A stretch of 64,000 nt of DNA from Eucalyptus grandis (Eukaryota > Streptophyta > Magnoliopsida > Myrtales > Myrtaceae): NCBI RefSeq assembly GCF_016545825.1, contig NC_052612.1, positions 3,720,001 through 3,784,000 of the forward strand. Direction: 5' to 3'. The notes beneath the pieces were generated by a model. That model was given only the letters and a program-made list of their open reading frames with translations. It was not told the DNA's origin and searched no databases. Shown here one piece after another: positions 1-12,359 of this stretch; the stretch's first letter is position 1, and every line of letters starts with the position of its first letter. The translations under genes were made by a program, and so were the position numbers.

Positions 1-2
1 GA

Positions 3-248
3 GAGGGGGCGACGGGCGGAGCTACTGCTGCTGCTTCGGTTGTTGCTGAAGAAGAAACCCCAAAGAAAGGGGAAGAAGATGGAGATGCAGGGGAGAGAGA
101 CAGCGACGAGGAAGAAAAGGGGGAACCGGTTTCCCCTTTTTCCTCTCTCACTCTCTCTCTCTTATGCCATCCGCACGTGGGCCACCATGAGCTGCCCTCC
201 GCTCACAATTCAAAGACAAATTTGCCCCTTCTAGAAGCATTTAGGTAG
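3..248 (+). other. Open frame at left edge, possible 3' end of an unidentified gene
   Basis: A frame open from the window edge runs about 80 codons to a TAG at 246-248. The first ~45 residues are rich in Ala, Glu, Asp and Lys, including an acidic Glu/Lys/Asp stretch. The remainder comes from a CT-rich low-complexity stretch at about 140-165. I do not recognise a family. It could be the end of an exon that starts left of the window, or chance openness in purine-rich 5' UTR sequence of a gene on either strand. Confidence 0.2.
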
Positions 249-477
249 ACCAAAATATGGGGTAGATGTGGCATACGAATTTTGCTAAGTTTTCTTCCCA
301 AATTGAACCTTAATCCCACTTGAATCAAATCAATTTGACCCCCCCTAATTTCATTCAATATTTCATCGATCAAATTGGTATCTTTTCTTATCAGTATAGC
401 CCACTTGCATCCCAATTTCACAATCCCTAGCTTCAACTGAACAAAAACGGCCCTATTTATCCAATCGAAATTAGAAT

Positions 478-2560
478 CCGAAAATCTGGATGTCGCAAGT
501 GTCACTTATCAGAATGCTACCACTGTCTTTCAAAGCTGGCATATCACAGAAGACATGACCTTAGGCAAGTAAAAGCTTGGAGACTGGACAAGTCCTCCAC
601 CTTAGTGTCTCTGTTATGTTCTTCTCTCTTCTATTTCGTCATTTTACTCCTCTTTTCTGCCTCTTGCCAAAGTAACTTCTCTCTCTTTAATTCTGGCAAG
701 ATGGATTTAATTGGAGCTGATTTCCCAGTTCTAGAATCATGAGCCACAAATGTCAAATTGGCAGTAAGTCCAACTAAATATGAGGAATGTCGGAAATCTG
801 CAAAAATTACCATTTTAAGGAGGTGAAAAGCATAATAGATCAGTAATGAGACTATATCACGGAAAGGATAACTTCTTGAAGATTTTACATTTGAGTATTG
901 TGCTTGAACAACATGTCGAAAGCCTTGACAAACTACCAATATTTCTTGGAGAGGATGTCGAATTAGCAAGCTTTTCTGTCATAGGATGGGTTTGATTTTT
1001 TGATTTTTTGATTTTTTTTTTTGGTAATAAGAGAATGGTGAATGGCTAGCAAATTAGCAAACTTCTCCATAGTTTTTATGAGTAGAGTAAAGAAAACATG
1101 CAAGAGTAAATATGGTTTGCAAAGAATAAACACACATTTAAGGCACAGCCATCAAAGTGACGCCATCCTTAGGATCAGGAGTAACGTGAATCCTGCAACT
1201 GCTTAGTGGCAGCATATGGAAACGTGTATTCTCGCCCTATAAGCCAATAAAGCAATCATCAACTTGAGGGGAGGAAGTAGCATGCTATCATCAATCGGAA
1301 GTACTGTTTCATATGATACCTTCTACGAACTGATTTACTTCCAGTTGGATCGCCATTAATGAGTGTCCAACCTATGTAACAGTTCACGCTATTTGCAAGT
1401 CAGGGTCAATAAGGATTGGCCTCTTGAGAACTTTCCTATCTACTGAAGCAATGCTGGTCCAAAAGCAAAAGGTTGAATAAAATGGGGATGTTCTGTTATG
1501 CACAATTCTATTGATGACTTCCCACACCATATGAACTATGGCTAATGACTAGAGAACTTAGGCATTCTGATTGCAGAACTTGATATGGACAAAGATTGAT
1601 GACCAATTTAGTTACGCACACATATGAATGTTAGAGACAAAGTACTTCTTACAGCAAAGCAGCAGCAAGTTGTTACAATATATTCTCTAATTACCAGATG
1701 ACCAATTCTAGATTATTCAAAGGAGGACTTGACATTCAAACTACAAGTAGCAAAGTACTGGAACTGATTACCCATCGACTAAGCACCAGCATATGCCAGT
1801 TTTATATCAGGAAGTTATCAAAGCACCACTTAACCGTATTACCTAACTCTAGCAGTGTCAATGACATCGTATGCAATTCATCTTCTGTAGAGAAAGCCCA
1901 TAGGAACTCTCTTTCTTACAATGACGCAGTATGCATTGTGAGGATACAAGCATTAGGCAGGGACAAAAACGCTCAAAATTCGGTTAAAACCACATGTCAA
2001 CCAGTGAACCATCATTCAAACCGAGAAAATTAAGCGGGAGAAACATCGCAGAAAACAAATGGCACCACATTCAGAACCAGAAACAAAAGCATCAGCATCC
2101 GATAGCCGTTCAAAGCTCAGTTCATTTACCTTATAGCAGCATACAGTCCCAGCGAGAGCATCGACATCTTCCACCAGCTTCCCCATCCTGATCTCCTTCC
2201 AAGGATTCCTACACTGATCTCTGAGCAAAATAATCACTCGAAAACTCGTAGAAAACGCTCGTCCTGCTCCTAGACGGACTCCTCGGAACCAATTCGCTCT
2301 CCGGCGACGCAGCACTCACGGTTGCACCCGCATGGCCGACCTCCTCGAATGTCTCGGAACTCGCTTCCCACGAGGCGTCGGTGACGGGCGAGAGAAGTAC
2401 GCACCGGGCCACAAGCTGATCGGCTTCCAAATCGACGATCCAGCGTCGATGGGCGGAGCAGCGGTGCAGGCCACCGGAATAGCACTTGCCGTCAAAGCGG
2501 ATGCTCCGTCGTCCGTCGCGGTGAAGAATCGGGGCGATGCAAGACACGGTGGACTACCAA
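478..2560 (-). pseudogene. Acyl-CoA thioesterase (hotdog fold) pseudogene, copy 1, 3'-truncated
   Basis: Read on the minus strand, three blocks resemble the plant hotdog-fold acyl-CoA thioesterases of the At2g30720/At5g48370 type, which hydrolyse acyl-CoA in organelles. Block 1 (about 2560-2130) contains IDAGSSIWKPISLWPG, then DASWEASSETFEE and GKLVEDVDALAGT, each in a different frame. Block 2 (about 1455-1320) contains ASVDRKVLKRPI and IQLEVNQ with two in-frame stops between them. Block 3 (about 800-480) contains LTFVAHDSRTGKSAPI and later CDMPAL in another frame. The gene is therefore interrupted by at least three frameshifts and several stops. Family resemblance stops near 478, so the exons for the second hotdog domain and C-terminus are absent. 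A fuller relative lies at 17300-20365. The family call rests on recalled motifs, and the pseudogene status on frame changes visible here. Confidence 0.72.
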
Positions 2561-2599
2561 TACGATGTACAGACACGACGATTTGACAAAACAAGTTAA

Positions 2600-4990
2600 A
2601 ATTATTAATTTCAGAAATATTTTTGATAAATCATATAACTTATAGTAAAAAAAAAATCAATGAATTTTATTTCTCCTTCGCTTAAACCAGCTTGTACAAT
2701 ATATGACATCACCGTTAAGAAAGTCATTTGTTGAGAGAAGAAAATAAAAGGTTGAAAAATGAAATTAAAAAAAGATAAGAAAGGAGAATAGCAATTAAAG
2801 TGAACTCTTTTTAACATTCTAACAAAAAATTAAATTGGACAGGAATCTTTGTTTCTTCATCGTCATTATCACTGTCCATTCTTTGATTTTCTTCACTTAA
2901 AAGATCACCAACGGGTGTCCACGGTCCGAACTGATAAGGTGAAACCGACTCCAATCGAATCCAAACTGAACCAAATTGAAAATCCAGTTCGGTTCAGTAT
3001 GACGTATTGCAGTTTTGTACATCGACACTTCAAATCGGACCTCGGGCAAGTGGGGCTTAGTTATGTACCGTAGTTGGGTGGACTGTAGCATGGTGGAGTT
3101 ACGTAGCCGTCATCTTTGTTGGATACATTTTGGATTGCCAGTTCATGCGGATCTACAATTGTGGGAAAGTGAAACATATTTCCAAATTTCAGAGCTGATT
3201 TGTGATCCTCACGTATAATCCTGCATCTCGTGGGATCGATCTGTGAATTGAATTGCTTGACGAGGACTTGGTGATGCCCGAGCTCTTCCTAAGTTAGCAT
3301 GTCATCGTATGGATCTATCTGGCTCTCTATTTGTTTGTTGCCAATTGGCTTTATGCTGTCCTGTTTGTGAAGATTTAACTTTTTCGGAACTTAAGCTGCT
3401 GGTATCTTCGTCCAAAGCTTTGTGCATACGATGACATGAGTTAGGAAGAGCTCGTGGACAGCATAACCCCGCCCGCCAACTTAAGCTGCTGGTATCTTCA
3501 TCCTCGCTCTCGTACTAAGAGAAAGGAACTCGGTTGCTCCATGTAATTAATTTTCTCTTGTTATTCTCCCTTTCCTAGGCCTGATGGAACACGTTCGACC
3601 AATGCCGCTAGTTCCACCCAATCGAAAGATATTTCTGTGTGCCTGTGTGGTGAAGAATTTTAGGGGTAGTAGAATTTCGGCTGATTGTGTTTCTCCTCGC
3701 TGCTCGAAGTTGCAGCATCCTCGGGTGGAAGGGGAGAGTAGGGTACACTAGGGTCATTGCACTGACAATGACAATTAAGCCTCAAGGCTCTCGTTCGTTG
3801 AAGATAGAGAGCTTCTGGTCCTTGCTTCTTGGGAGATAATTTGCTTGAAATGGCCCAATTTCCTTGGAAGTTACCAGCCTCTGCTCTCCATATCTGGCTC
3901 TTTGAACATATTCGAATTATTTGAACAAAAGATGCATATCTGCACTGATTTCCGCTCGAACTAGGAGAATGACAACGAAAGCCGCGATTCAAACGCTTCC
4001 CCGAATCTGGCCGAGAATAGGCAAGAAGAGAGTGATGCAGGTGTGACTGCGGGAATGGTGGAAGGCGACGTCAGTGGCGGTTCTCCGGTGACAGAGAGAG
4101 TCTCTAAGAACAGCCGCCATCCATCACAAGCACGTCTGCACGTCCTCCGCCGTTCCAAGAGAGCACGAGCGATAGAAATCTAGTCCAAAGAGGGATGGGC
4201 CCAACTCCTTTTTACTTAGTGGACCAATTAAGATCAATTCCGTCCATGGTGTTTAAGTTCAATATGATTTCTCATCCAAATGGGCTATTTTCTTCGGGCA
4301 GAGTTCCGCTTTTTTTTTTTCTTTTTTTTTTCCTTGTATTTATTTATTCATAATTGTAATTGAAAAAAAAAAGCTACCTAAATGGCCGATTTTGCTTGGA
4401 TTGCTGATTTTCGGGCGTCGACACCTGTCGCTAAGTTTTATTCTTCAAGTCTATTAGTCTCGCCTGCTGCTCCTCCCATACTCTCTTTTGCTTCATCCCG
4501 TCTCTGGTGTTAATTCCCCGTTAAAATAATTCTTCCTCTAGATAAAATAAAGGTACTTGAGGAACAAAATTGCTGGAGTCGCAAGAGAAGGAAAGAATGG
4601 CTTCTTGTCCCATTGATCAATCCCCGCGACGATCACAACTTCTGCTCCGAATTGGGTTAAAAGACCGAATACTAGTCACACTACCCTCCAATCGACCATA
4701 CGTTATAAAAGGTCGGATGAGTAAATTTAAAGTGAAATTCGATCCTAAGCTTATATGTAGGACATCCATGAGGTCTGTCATTTGCAGTGTGATAGGAGCT
4801 TGCCATGTGGCAATTTCATTGTCACGAGGCAAAAGTGCTCGGATAGAGACAATTTTATTGACAGCAATAACAAAAGCAAACGGTCCAAGGGGAAATGTTT
4901 TACATGGAAAGAGTACAGGAACATAGTTGTTCCGTACGTTAATCTGCATAAGCAAAAGTTCAGGGAGGAGGGCTGGGCTGACACTTAGCA
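2600..4990. other. Unassigned intergenic stretch with open minus-strand frames
   Basis: No recognisable gene. Minus-strand open frames occur at 3992-3660 (110 codons, Ser/Pro-rich end) and 4158-3961, and frames open on both strands at 4570-5006, but none matches a family I know. The 3660-4158 part is more GC-balanced than its surroundings and could hold a 5' exon remnant. AT-rich sequence and poly-T tracts (4311-4335) fill the rest. An inverted repeat is listed separately. Confidence 0.3.
3280..3466. repeat. Imperfect inverted repeat, arms about 30 bp, with a second interleaved pair
   Basis: The arm at 3280-3311 (begins GAGCTCTTCCTAA) is complementary with few mismatches to 3425-3453 (ends GGAAGAGCTC). 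A second complementary pair, TTATGCTGTCC at 3351-3361 and GGACAGCATAA at 3456-3466, is interleaved with it, so the two cannot both form one nested hairpin. A direct repeat, TTAAGCTGCTGGTATCTTC, lies at about 3389 and 3481. The pattern suggests local inverted duplication or a decayed MITE. Confidence 0.6.
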
Positions 4991-5065
4991 AGCCCTCTTT
5001 ATTCATTCATCCGGCGGTACGTAGAGCACTGAGTACTCACAGAGCACGGTCTCGTCATTGCTCGA

Positions 5066-7318
5066 CTAATGTGCACCATGGCAACACTCGAACTTGACAA
5101 TGTTGTTCATCATGCCCGGGCAAATCGGGCACTTCACATCCTCTGGGATGTAGCCAACCATGTTCGGAATATAGAAGTGGTGGCACCTCGGGGGGACGTA
5201 TAACAGGTCAAACTGCTCCTTGAAGACCATGTCGAACGTCTTCCCGTTCACGTTCACGTTCACGTGCTTCTTCCACGTCTCGTACTGCACCAGAACCATC
5301 GTGACGTACATGTGGGAGTCGTTGATCATGACCCGCGACCCCTTCGTGAGGACCGTAAACCCTCCGTCCTTCTTGAAGCAGGTGTAGAGCCTGAGGATGT
5401 CCTGCATAATGGGTTCGTGCAAGTCCCCTCCGATTTGTAGCTTCGAAAGCATGCAGCTCTTGAGGCGGTTCCAAAAGAACTGCGATTTGGTGACATTTAA
5501 GGCGACGATGGCTTTGTCGTCGATCTTCTTTAGCGAGTCCTCGATCACCTGGGTGGTCTTGGGTTCTTCCGCTCCATACAAGAAGATGTACTTCTCAGCC
5601 TTGATCTGATAAGAGACAACGTCTTTGTCAATGAAAAATAACTTATGCTCATTTTTCATAGATCTTTTACAAACTATACAACCATCTTACATTCTCAAAT
5701 TCCAGTAAAGCCTATACCTACTCAGATATGACATGATTATTGACCGTTTATATTAGTAAAGAATAGACAAAACGACAGTGTAGAATAGTCTTCTATAGTT
5801 CTTGTCTTATCCCAGGTATGTCTTGCAGATTCTAAGTTTGAATCAAATCTTCTATTGCTGCATCAATTTAACTAAATTCACCTTCTAATAAGCAAACTTA
5901 AAGATCATAATTTCTTTTGACACCCACATTCGTGCACCCTAGCTGTATAAAAAAAGCAAAAGGGTAAAAAGAAAAGTGAAGAAGGAGAACAAAAACTTAC
6001 AGCTTCCTGTATCCCCGGAAAGATGAAGTCAGTCGCTAAAAGCTCAAACCAGTTAATGCCAGGCCTCTTCCAGATGTCTGCTGCTACTGCACCGGTGAAA
6101 GGGAAAGCATCCTTCCCCCAAATTCTAATCATGCTCATAGCATTTTGGTTTGAGACTCTTCCTCGTGGATCCAGTACTGTCACAATGGCGTCTTGCTTAA
6201 AATGCCACTTCTCTTTAATGATTCTGATGGCCACCCGGTTGATAAGTTTTAGGGAGTGCACCGAGCACCACGGCATTTGCAACTGGAGGTTCTGGAACCG
6301 TTTGATGACGTCCTCACATTCTTGTTTGATGATAGGGACCCACACAATCTCGTAGCCCTCCTCATGGAACTTGCACTCCTCGTAGATCTTGATGAGGATC
6401 GAGAGGTCATGAGAGGTTAATTTGAGGTCCGAAATCAGAAGCAACACATTCTTCCTCCGGAGCGACTCGATCTTATCCTATAAAACAAACAAGGTGAATT
6501 ATAAACATTGGTGCATCACGTGCTCTTTATTGATTGTGCAACTCATGGAAACTATTTTTGTGTTCGATTCCAACAAATGTATGAGATGAAATTCTTGGAG
6601 AAAGATGATCTTACGACAATGGCATGTTGTGCAAAATCTCGATGTATTAAACTCGAAACATAGAGTGACGTTAAACTAGAGAAAGCTGGAGACATGAACC
6701 CTTGCCTTCTTTGAGCCAATGAAGAGAGGCTGAGGATCATCCTTGATGTAAAGCAAGGCCTTGATCAGCTCCACGTTATCGGTAGGGGCATTAATGATTC
6801 GCAGCAGCCTCTGATACTCCTTAATTTCCTCTGCATCATGCCAAAAATAAGTTTACTAGACGATTAGCCCAATATATTCAGGGCTTTAATTAAGTAGGAA
6901 AAAAAGAACATATTTTACCCTTTTTTTGTGAAAAATCTTCATAATGTTGTTTGATATTGCGGTGGACCATGTTCACTTTCCGAGCGAAGGCAGACAGATC
7001 TTTTCCCTTGTTGCTGAAAAAACAACAAAAGAAAATCCTCTTAGAGGCGTGAGTCATTCCAATTCATGCATATTTGTTCTCATCGAGCTTGATCTTTTTT
7101 TAAAAAAAAAAAAAAAAATCTAAAACTGCTTCTTGCGCCTTTTCAGAAACATATCAAGCAATTCAAAGTTGAATTCTTCTTCTACAAGAAAGAGTTCTTC
7201 GCTCTCGTGAAAAACGAAAAATTTGAAAACATATTGTAATTAGAATAGCTTAAAATAATTTAGACATTAGTCATTATCTACCATAATAAAAAAGCAAACT
7301 CTTTCGGAAGCAAAGACA

Positions 7319-7383
<65 letters not shown>

Positions 7384-8724
7384 CTAATAAATTATTGTGC
7401 CTAACTAGTTAAACATACTCATCGACAATGCTAATGAGGCTAGTGAACTGAATAGAGCAAGCAAGGATGCTGATGATGATCTGATAAACACTGCTCGCAA
7501 CATCAATCATCGTAGATAACTGGGGAAAATCTTTAGATTCATGCTCAAAATCCACAATGCATTGGGTCATATTCAGGGTGGTCTTGATCATTTCGTTGAG
7601 AACACCGAAAACTGAGATCTTTTGCAGGTCTGAGGGCTTGGTGATTTCAGGCAACCCCTTCAGTATGGCCATAGATTCCGCGAGCTTGTCTGATGGTTCA
7701 ACCCGAGCAAGTCGCCAAAAGTCACCGTAGAATACAGCAAGTGATGAAAGGGCAATCAGAGCCTTATTAACCCATGAGAAGCTCGACAGCTGGTGAAAGA
7801 GCGAGACCAGTGTTTGGCGCAAATTTTTGGTGTCTAATGCCTTGCAAGTGAGCTGATGACAGGACAATAAGTTGATGCAAGAGATCAGTTATTTGCAACC
7901 TCCAAACAGCAGGCTAGAATGCAAACATTTCAGAATATTAAAGCTTCATATGTTTAGTTTAAGCACATGCACACGAAAAAACTAGAAAACGAACAAAAAC
8001 AAGTAGACTTGAAAGAAATCAGTTACTGCGAGGGAGAATATGAAATACCTGACAAACCACATCGTTGATGGCTGCTAAAGGTGGATTGAAGCCCTCTTTT
8101 AGAGGCTTGAAATCAGGGCTTCCAGATCCCTGAGCGCCCTACGATGAAGATCACTTTATTCTTAAAAAGGCTAGTTTTCGCTATTAATCTAAGTCAGACC
8201 CAATACTCACGAAAGATCTCGGTATGTCAAGCCATGATCAATTATTTGACCAACAAAAAAAAAAAAAAATCCATGATCAATTCAGGGAGCAAAGTTTGGT
8301 GTAAACCATTGTCAGTTCATACAAAAAACGAAATAACTCTTCTAACCAAAGGATATAAAGAGAGTAGTTACCGTGTAATGCACATGATTATAGGGCTGCA
8401 ACCTAATGGCCAGAAAATCTCCTCCGGCCTAATGAGTCGGAAGAACAATTTTCGGTAAGCGTGGACAAATGCTATTCATTTGCAAAAGCACTAGTCATTT
8501 GCATAATGTGTTTAACTCATTTGTTACATAACCTCCTATCTATATCCATTGACTGGGGTAGCCGGTAAATTTTTCTAAATTAAAACTCTCATATCAAGAC
8601 GATGAAAGTGGTGTGTGTGAATAATGGTTTATGCATACATCGAATCATACAAAAATAAATAATAATAATAAAAATGGCCTGACAGTAAAAAGCTTGAGCT
8701 TAAAGTGGCCAAAAAAAATTGTGA

Positions 8725-8758
<34 letters not shown>

Positions 8759-10091
8759 AAGAGATCTATTAAAAGTATTGTCTCGTGTCGCTTGACAATT
8801 GAGTTATGTTCCTCAACCTGGTAATTTAAGTTTTTGAGTTGAACTTTTTAATGTATCCCTTTATCAAAATGCATAATTACTTGGATTAGTGCTTGTTTAA
8901 AGTACATGAATAATGCAGCACCTTCTAACCCTAATTGTTTCACCTATCTGGTTCTCCGTCGGCAGCAGAGCAACCAGAAAAGCACGCGGGGCCCGTGTAG
9001 GTCATTCAATGCACTATCGCCTCCAGGAACGAGGTTTATCATACTATTGCTTAGATTAGTGTTTTTTACCGTTCATGGATATTTGAATACCTCTTTTGAG
9101 AATAATTGTTTCACCTTTCTTGTTCTCCTTCAGCCATTGGAAGAGAAACGCAACCAGAAAAGCAAACGTGGTCCACGTAGCCAGTTTAATATATTATCAC
9201 TTGTAGGTACGAGGTTCAATGTGGATCAGATTCTTACAATCCCAAATCTAACTTGACTTGTTTTTTTGTTTATTACTTATCTAAACAATATATATCTTTC
9301 TCTCAACGTTCTCATCAAGAAAAAGCATAAGCTGATCGATAATCGTATCATCACCATTTCATTAGAAGTCTTAATATTAAAATGGTTTCAGCCACCTCAA
9401 AAAAGGGAGGAGGTTTGTTTATAAAATAGTCGAAAGTATATTATTAAATGAAAAATAATTTTCATTTTATGCTCTATCAAGATTATCACTGCATGGAATA
9501 ATAAGAAAACGTAAACCAAATAAGATTGGACTCCCAATAAATTTACTTATGAGTTTTTATCCACTGCGCCCCAACTTCGTTTTTTTAAATGACCATCAAT
9601 AGTTTTATTTTTTAACTAAGCAAGGAAATGAACACAAAAGAAGTATCACGCAGAATGAATGTAATCACACATGCAAAATTCAGGAAAATCGGAGCATGCA
9701 CTATTAGGGTAAAGAAAAATGTCCACGTGCAGTCTAACCTTAATTGTAGGACTATAAAAACTAGCCTTTCACTGACCATTAGATCAATGGAAGAGAAGGT
9801 CATTAGTGGAAAGTGTTTAAACACTGATGTTATATGAGCAATTATTCCACAAATTGATTGCATTACGTTGGCGATTACCCTAGGATTGACGATGGAGTCG
9901 ACGATAGCAGTTGTTCCTTGAAGGGTGTTCTCGACGAGATGGAAGAGAGATTGAACATCCACGTCTCCTTCCTCAGGAGCGTGAGTGTTCACCATCTCCT
10001 TCATGAACTTCTTGTCGTCGAAAGAAGCAAGCAGGTTGGCCCACATGCTCTGGTCTGGCTTCCCTAGGAGATGGTTAATGAAATTGTCCAT
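5066..10091 (-). CDS. Sieve element occlusion (SEO) protein, seven exons, apparently intact
   Basis: SEO proteins (SEO_N and SEO_C families) build the P-protein filaments of phloem sieve elements, which are associated with wound sealing. Minus-strand exons inferred from splice sites: 10091-9879, 8129-8049 (or from 8138), 7852-7419, 7013-6919, 6830-6700, 6477-6001 and 5605-5066. All phases match, and the joined frame gives about 656-659 residues, the normal family length. The N-terminal part carries THAPEEGDVDVQSL (exon 1) and NKALIALSSLAVFYGDFW (exon 3), typical of SEO_N. Exon 6 begins with the thioredoxin-like segment NVLLLISDLKLTSHD and contains WGKDAFPFTG. Exon 7 contains EKYIFLYG and ends in the Cys-rich tail CPICPGMMN...ECCHG. 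The start is the first ATG after the CT tract and before MDNFINHLLGKPDQ. A more upstream in-frame Met would translate the CT repeat, so I reject it. Intron 1 is about 1.75 kb. A truncated copy lies at 56692-60429. Confidence 0.9.
7320..7384. repeat. AAT microsatellite in SEO intron 3
   Basis: About 20 uninterrupted ATA/AAT units lie just downstream of the exon-3 donor on the minus strand, near 7417. The SEO copy at 56692 is truncated before this point, so no comparison is available. Confidence 0.95.
8725..8757. repeat. Poly-A tract in SEO intron 1, length-variable between copies
   Basis: An A tract of about 30 nt follows TTGTGAC. The duplicate SEO locus at about 59120 has only about seven A residues at the same point, so the tract expanded or contracted after duplication. 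Confidence 0.9.
8930..9245 (+). repeat. Internal direct duplication inside SEO intron 1
   Basis: Two units about 180 bp apart share AATTGTTTCACCT, the CAACCAGAAAAGCA core and an ACGAGG motif. Both stay open in the same plus-strand frame, giving a 116-codon frame with two similar halves (NQKSTRGPC and NQKSKRGPR). The homologous intron at 59283-59597 keeps the open frame but has lost the first repeat start. I see no family match. It is more likely a duplicated non-coding segment than a nested gene. Confidence 0.6.
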
Positions 10092-10098
10092 TTTGAAT

Positions 10099-10100
<2 letters not shown>

Positions 10101-10133
<33 letters not shown>
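10101..10133. repeat. GA/CT microsatellite in SEO 5' UTR
   Basis: About 16 GA units (CT on the gene strand) begin about 10 bp upstream of the SEO ATG. CT tracts are common in plant 5' UTRs. The duplicate copy carries a much longer tract at 60442-60502. Confidence 0.9.
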
Positions 10134-10135
<2 letters not shown>

Positions 10136-10226
10136 TGTCTAGGGTTGAGTTAATGTTTATAAAGAGCAAAGAAGGGAAGGAAGAGGATGCAGTGGTGTGG
10201 TGTGGGGAGAACTAAAGGTGCATGCA

Positions 10227-10236
10227 CTATTTATAG
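10227..10236 (-). promoter_or_regulatory. TATA box of the SEO gene
   Basis: The gene strand reads CTATAAATAG about 140 bp upstream of the SEO ATG, followed by a GT/CA-rich leader and the CT tract. The spacing is normal for a plant TATA promoter with a ~100-nt leader. The same box is conserved in the pseudogene copy at 60597-60606. Confidence 0.65.
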
Positions 10237-10239
10237 TCA

Positions 10240-10392
10240 TGGATGTTAGAAAGACGAATTATACATAGATGTTTTAGTAAATGGGGAATAATGAGATAGT
10301 AGAGTCAATATCTCTAATGCTCTATCTCGAAAGGAGCGGTACATCACCGCAACCTTATCATTAATACAAATCCATAATAAAGCTCTTCATAA

Positions 10393-10425
<33 letters not shown>

Positions 10426-12355
10426 GTTTTTTTAAAATTTCTAATAAAAATTTATTATTAAAATGATGCGTCAATATAATTCATGCCCTTACAATGTCAT
10501 AGTTTTCAATCTCTTCTCAATTTTACTACAATTTATGTAAACTCATAACAACACCATTTTCTAATATCACCGCGACAAAGTTGAATTTAATACAAATTGA
10601 TAATAACTCACGATATGAATCTATATGAGCGCACAAATTTCTCGATTGATTTTGTCTTAACCCGAGACAACGCTTTTAGGTTGGATTTTTTGACAACTTG
10701 CTTGGATTGCTTCATCTTTTTTCTTCCTAAACAAACGAGGTTACTTGGCCCTGGACTTCAAACATAAAAACATTTTTTTCTTGCTTGTTAGTTATAATGG
10801 TTTCCCATGTGCCGAAAGTCAGTCAACAGTTCAATAATCTTTCACCGAATCACCAAAGTAATGGAAAGCCCATTCTCCTAACCGTGCGGCTGGGTTATTC
10901 AGTCATAGATCATTTTGGAAACGGAGAAGTGACGTCCTTAGAAAACAACTATCACCGAGAGATGCATGTCTACCTGAAAAGAGCAAACGAGATGATGCCA
11001 TGATTTTGCTTAGTTCAAATTTATCGCTCCTGTAATTATAAAACTTGTCGCAATTATGGGTTAATGGTTCCACAAATATGAGCATAACAGATATGACTCT
11101 TCTGTTCATATCCTTTTAGTTTTCTGTAGCAATTTTCTTTGCCTTTACAATGACGTGTCTCTTTAGTGATAGGAAGTTGTTCTCGAGGTGCGCTAGTTCG
11201 AGGAAAAGTTTGATTGAGTCCTTTATATTTTACTTTTTTATGGAAATTGATTGATTGACTCATGTTTGTGTAATGATAATGCAAACAAGTTCAAGGCAAT
11301 TTATTTTGGGAGGCATAGTATGTAAATCTACAAAATACCATTAGCATGAACTAATTGCCTTGGTGAGGCCTTGGTGAGTCTCCTTAATCGGTACCTCACC
11401 TTCTCTTTAATTTGTTATAATTTTATAGCAATCAAGTAAGTCTAGATTTGGGGTCTTTTTTGCATATATTATTTCGGAGTTTCACTTCCCTCAAGTTGTG
11501 ATTGTGTACAAGTCTAGTTTCAAAGGATATTGGAGGAGTTTTGTGAAGCTTGCGCTCTTAGGTGTCAAATTCGTACTCATTCAATCTTGTTACTCTTAAA
11601 GGCGTTGATGTTGGGGATGTTGAACCTAGACGCGTACTATTGAAAGGCAAAGCATAGCAATAATTGGAGGTCTCAATTTGTGCTCATTATTGAGGAGGGA
11701 CTTGATGATCGGCTGCCAATTTTGGTTTGAAGAAATAACAAATATGCTATTTGAGCATGTAATCCCTAACATTGTTTTGATAATTCATTTTGCTATTTGA
11801 AGCTTGTTTTGTTTTAAATCATCTAGGATTTGTATTGATTTGCAATTGGACTGCGTTGTTTCTCTCTTGTATTTCTATGGAAATGAAAGAAGTGTTCTTT
11901 TGACAAAAAAAAAAAAAAGTAAGTATATTTGAGTTGTGTTAATGCTTTTTCAGAGTTATTATTTTTGTTTAATTTTATTGGTTACAACAAATAGTATTGT
12001 ATTATGCGGACAACAAAACTATCTCAACTATCAGTCAACAGAGTATACATGTATTTAAAAATTTTGCTTTGTAGACATTACAAGGAAATCTCATAGATAG
12101 AAATTTACAAGTGTATTTTAGGAAGCATCTCTTCCCTCAATGTAATAATGAATATTTCTTACTTAATTATTAGGACAAACCGAGCGATTAGTAAAAGTTA
12201 TACGTAAATCCTATTTACTGAAGGTTGAATAATACTTTCATAACTATCTCAACTCACGTATAATATTTTCATAACTTTCTGAAGGTTGAATAATACTTTA
12301 TGTTTTGGTGTAAAAGTTAAAAAACAAACCTATTTACTTATACGTAAATCCAAAT
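10240..12355. other. AT-rich intergenic sequence upstream of SEO
   Basis: No gene recognised. The stretch has a TA microsatellite at about 10402-10424 and short open frames at 10785-11003 and 11054-11284 without family resemblance. From 11570 to 11920 it is T-rich plain sequence ending in a poly-A tract at about 11907. Confidence 0.5.
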
Positions 12356-12359
12356 AAAC

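Noticed and set aside
2332..2586. Plus-strand 84-codon frame
   Set aside because: Antisense to thioesterase pseudogene exon 1. The minus strand gives the family motifs.
4570..5006. Open frames on both strands (118 and 129 codons)
   Set aside because: No family resemblance, both strands open, no splice context. Left as unassigned.
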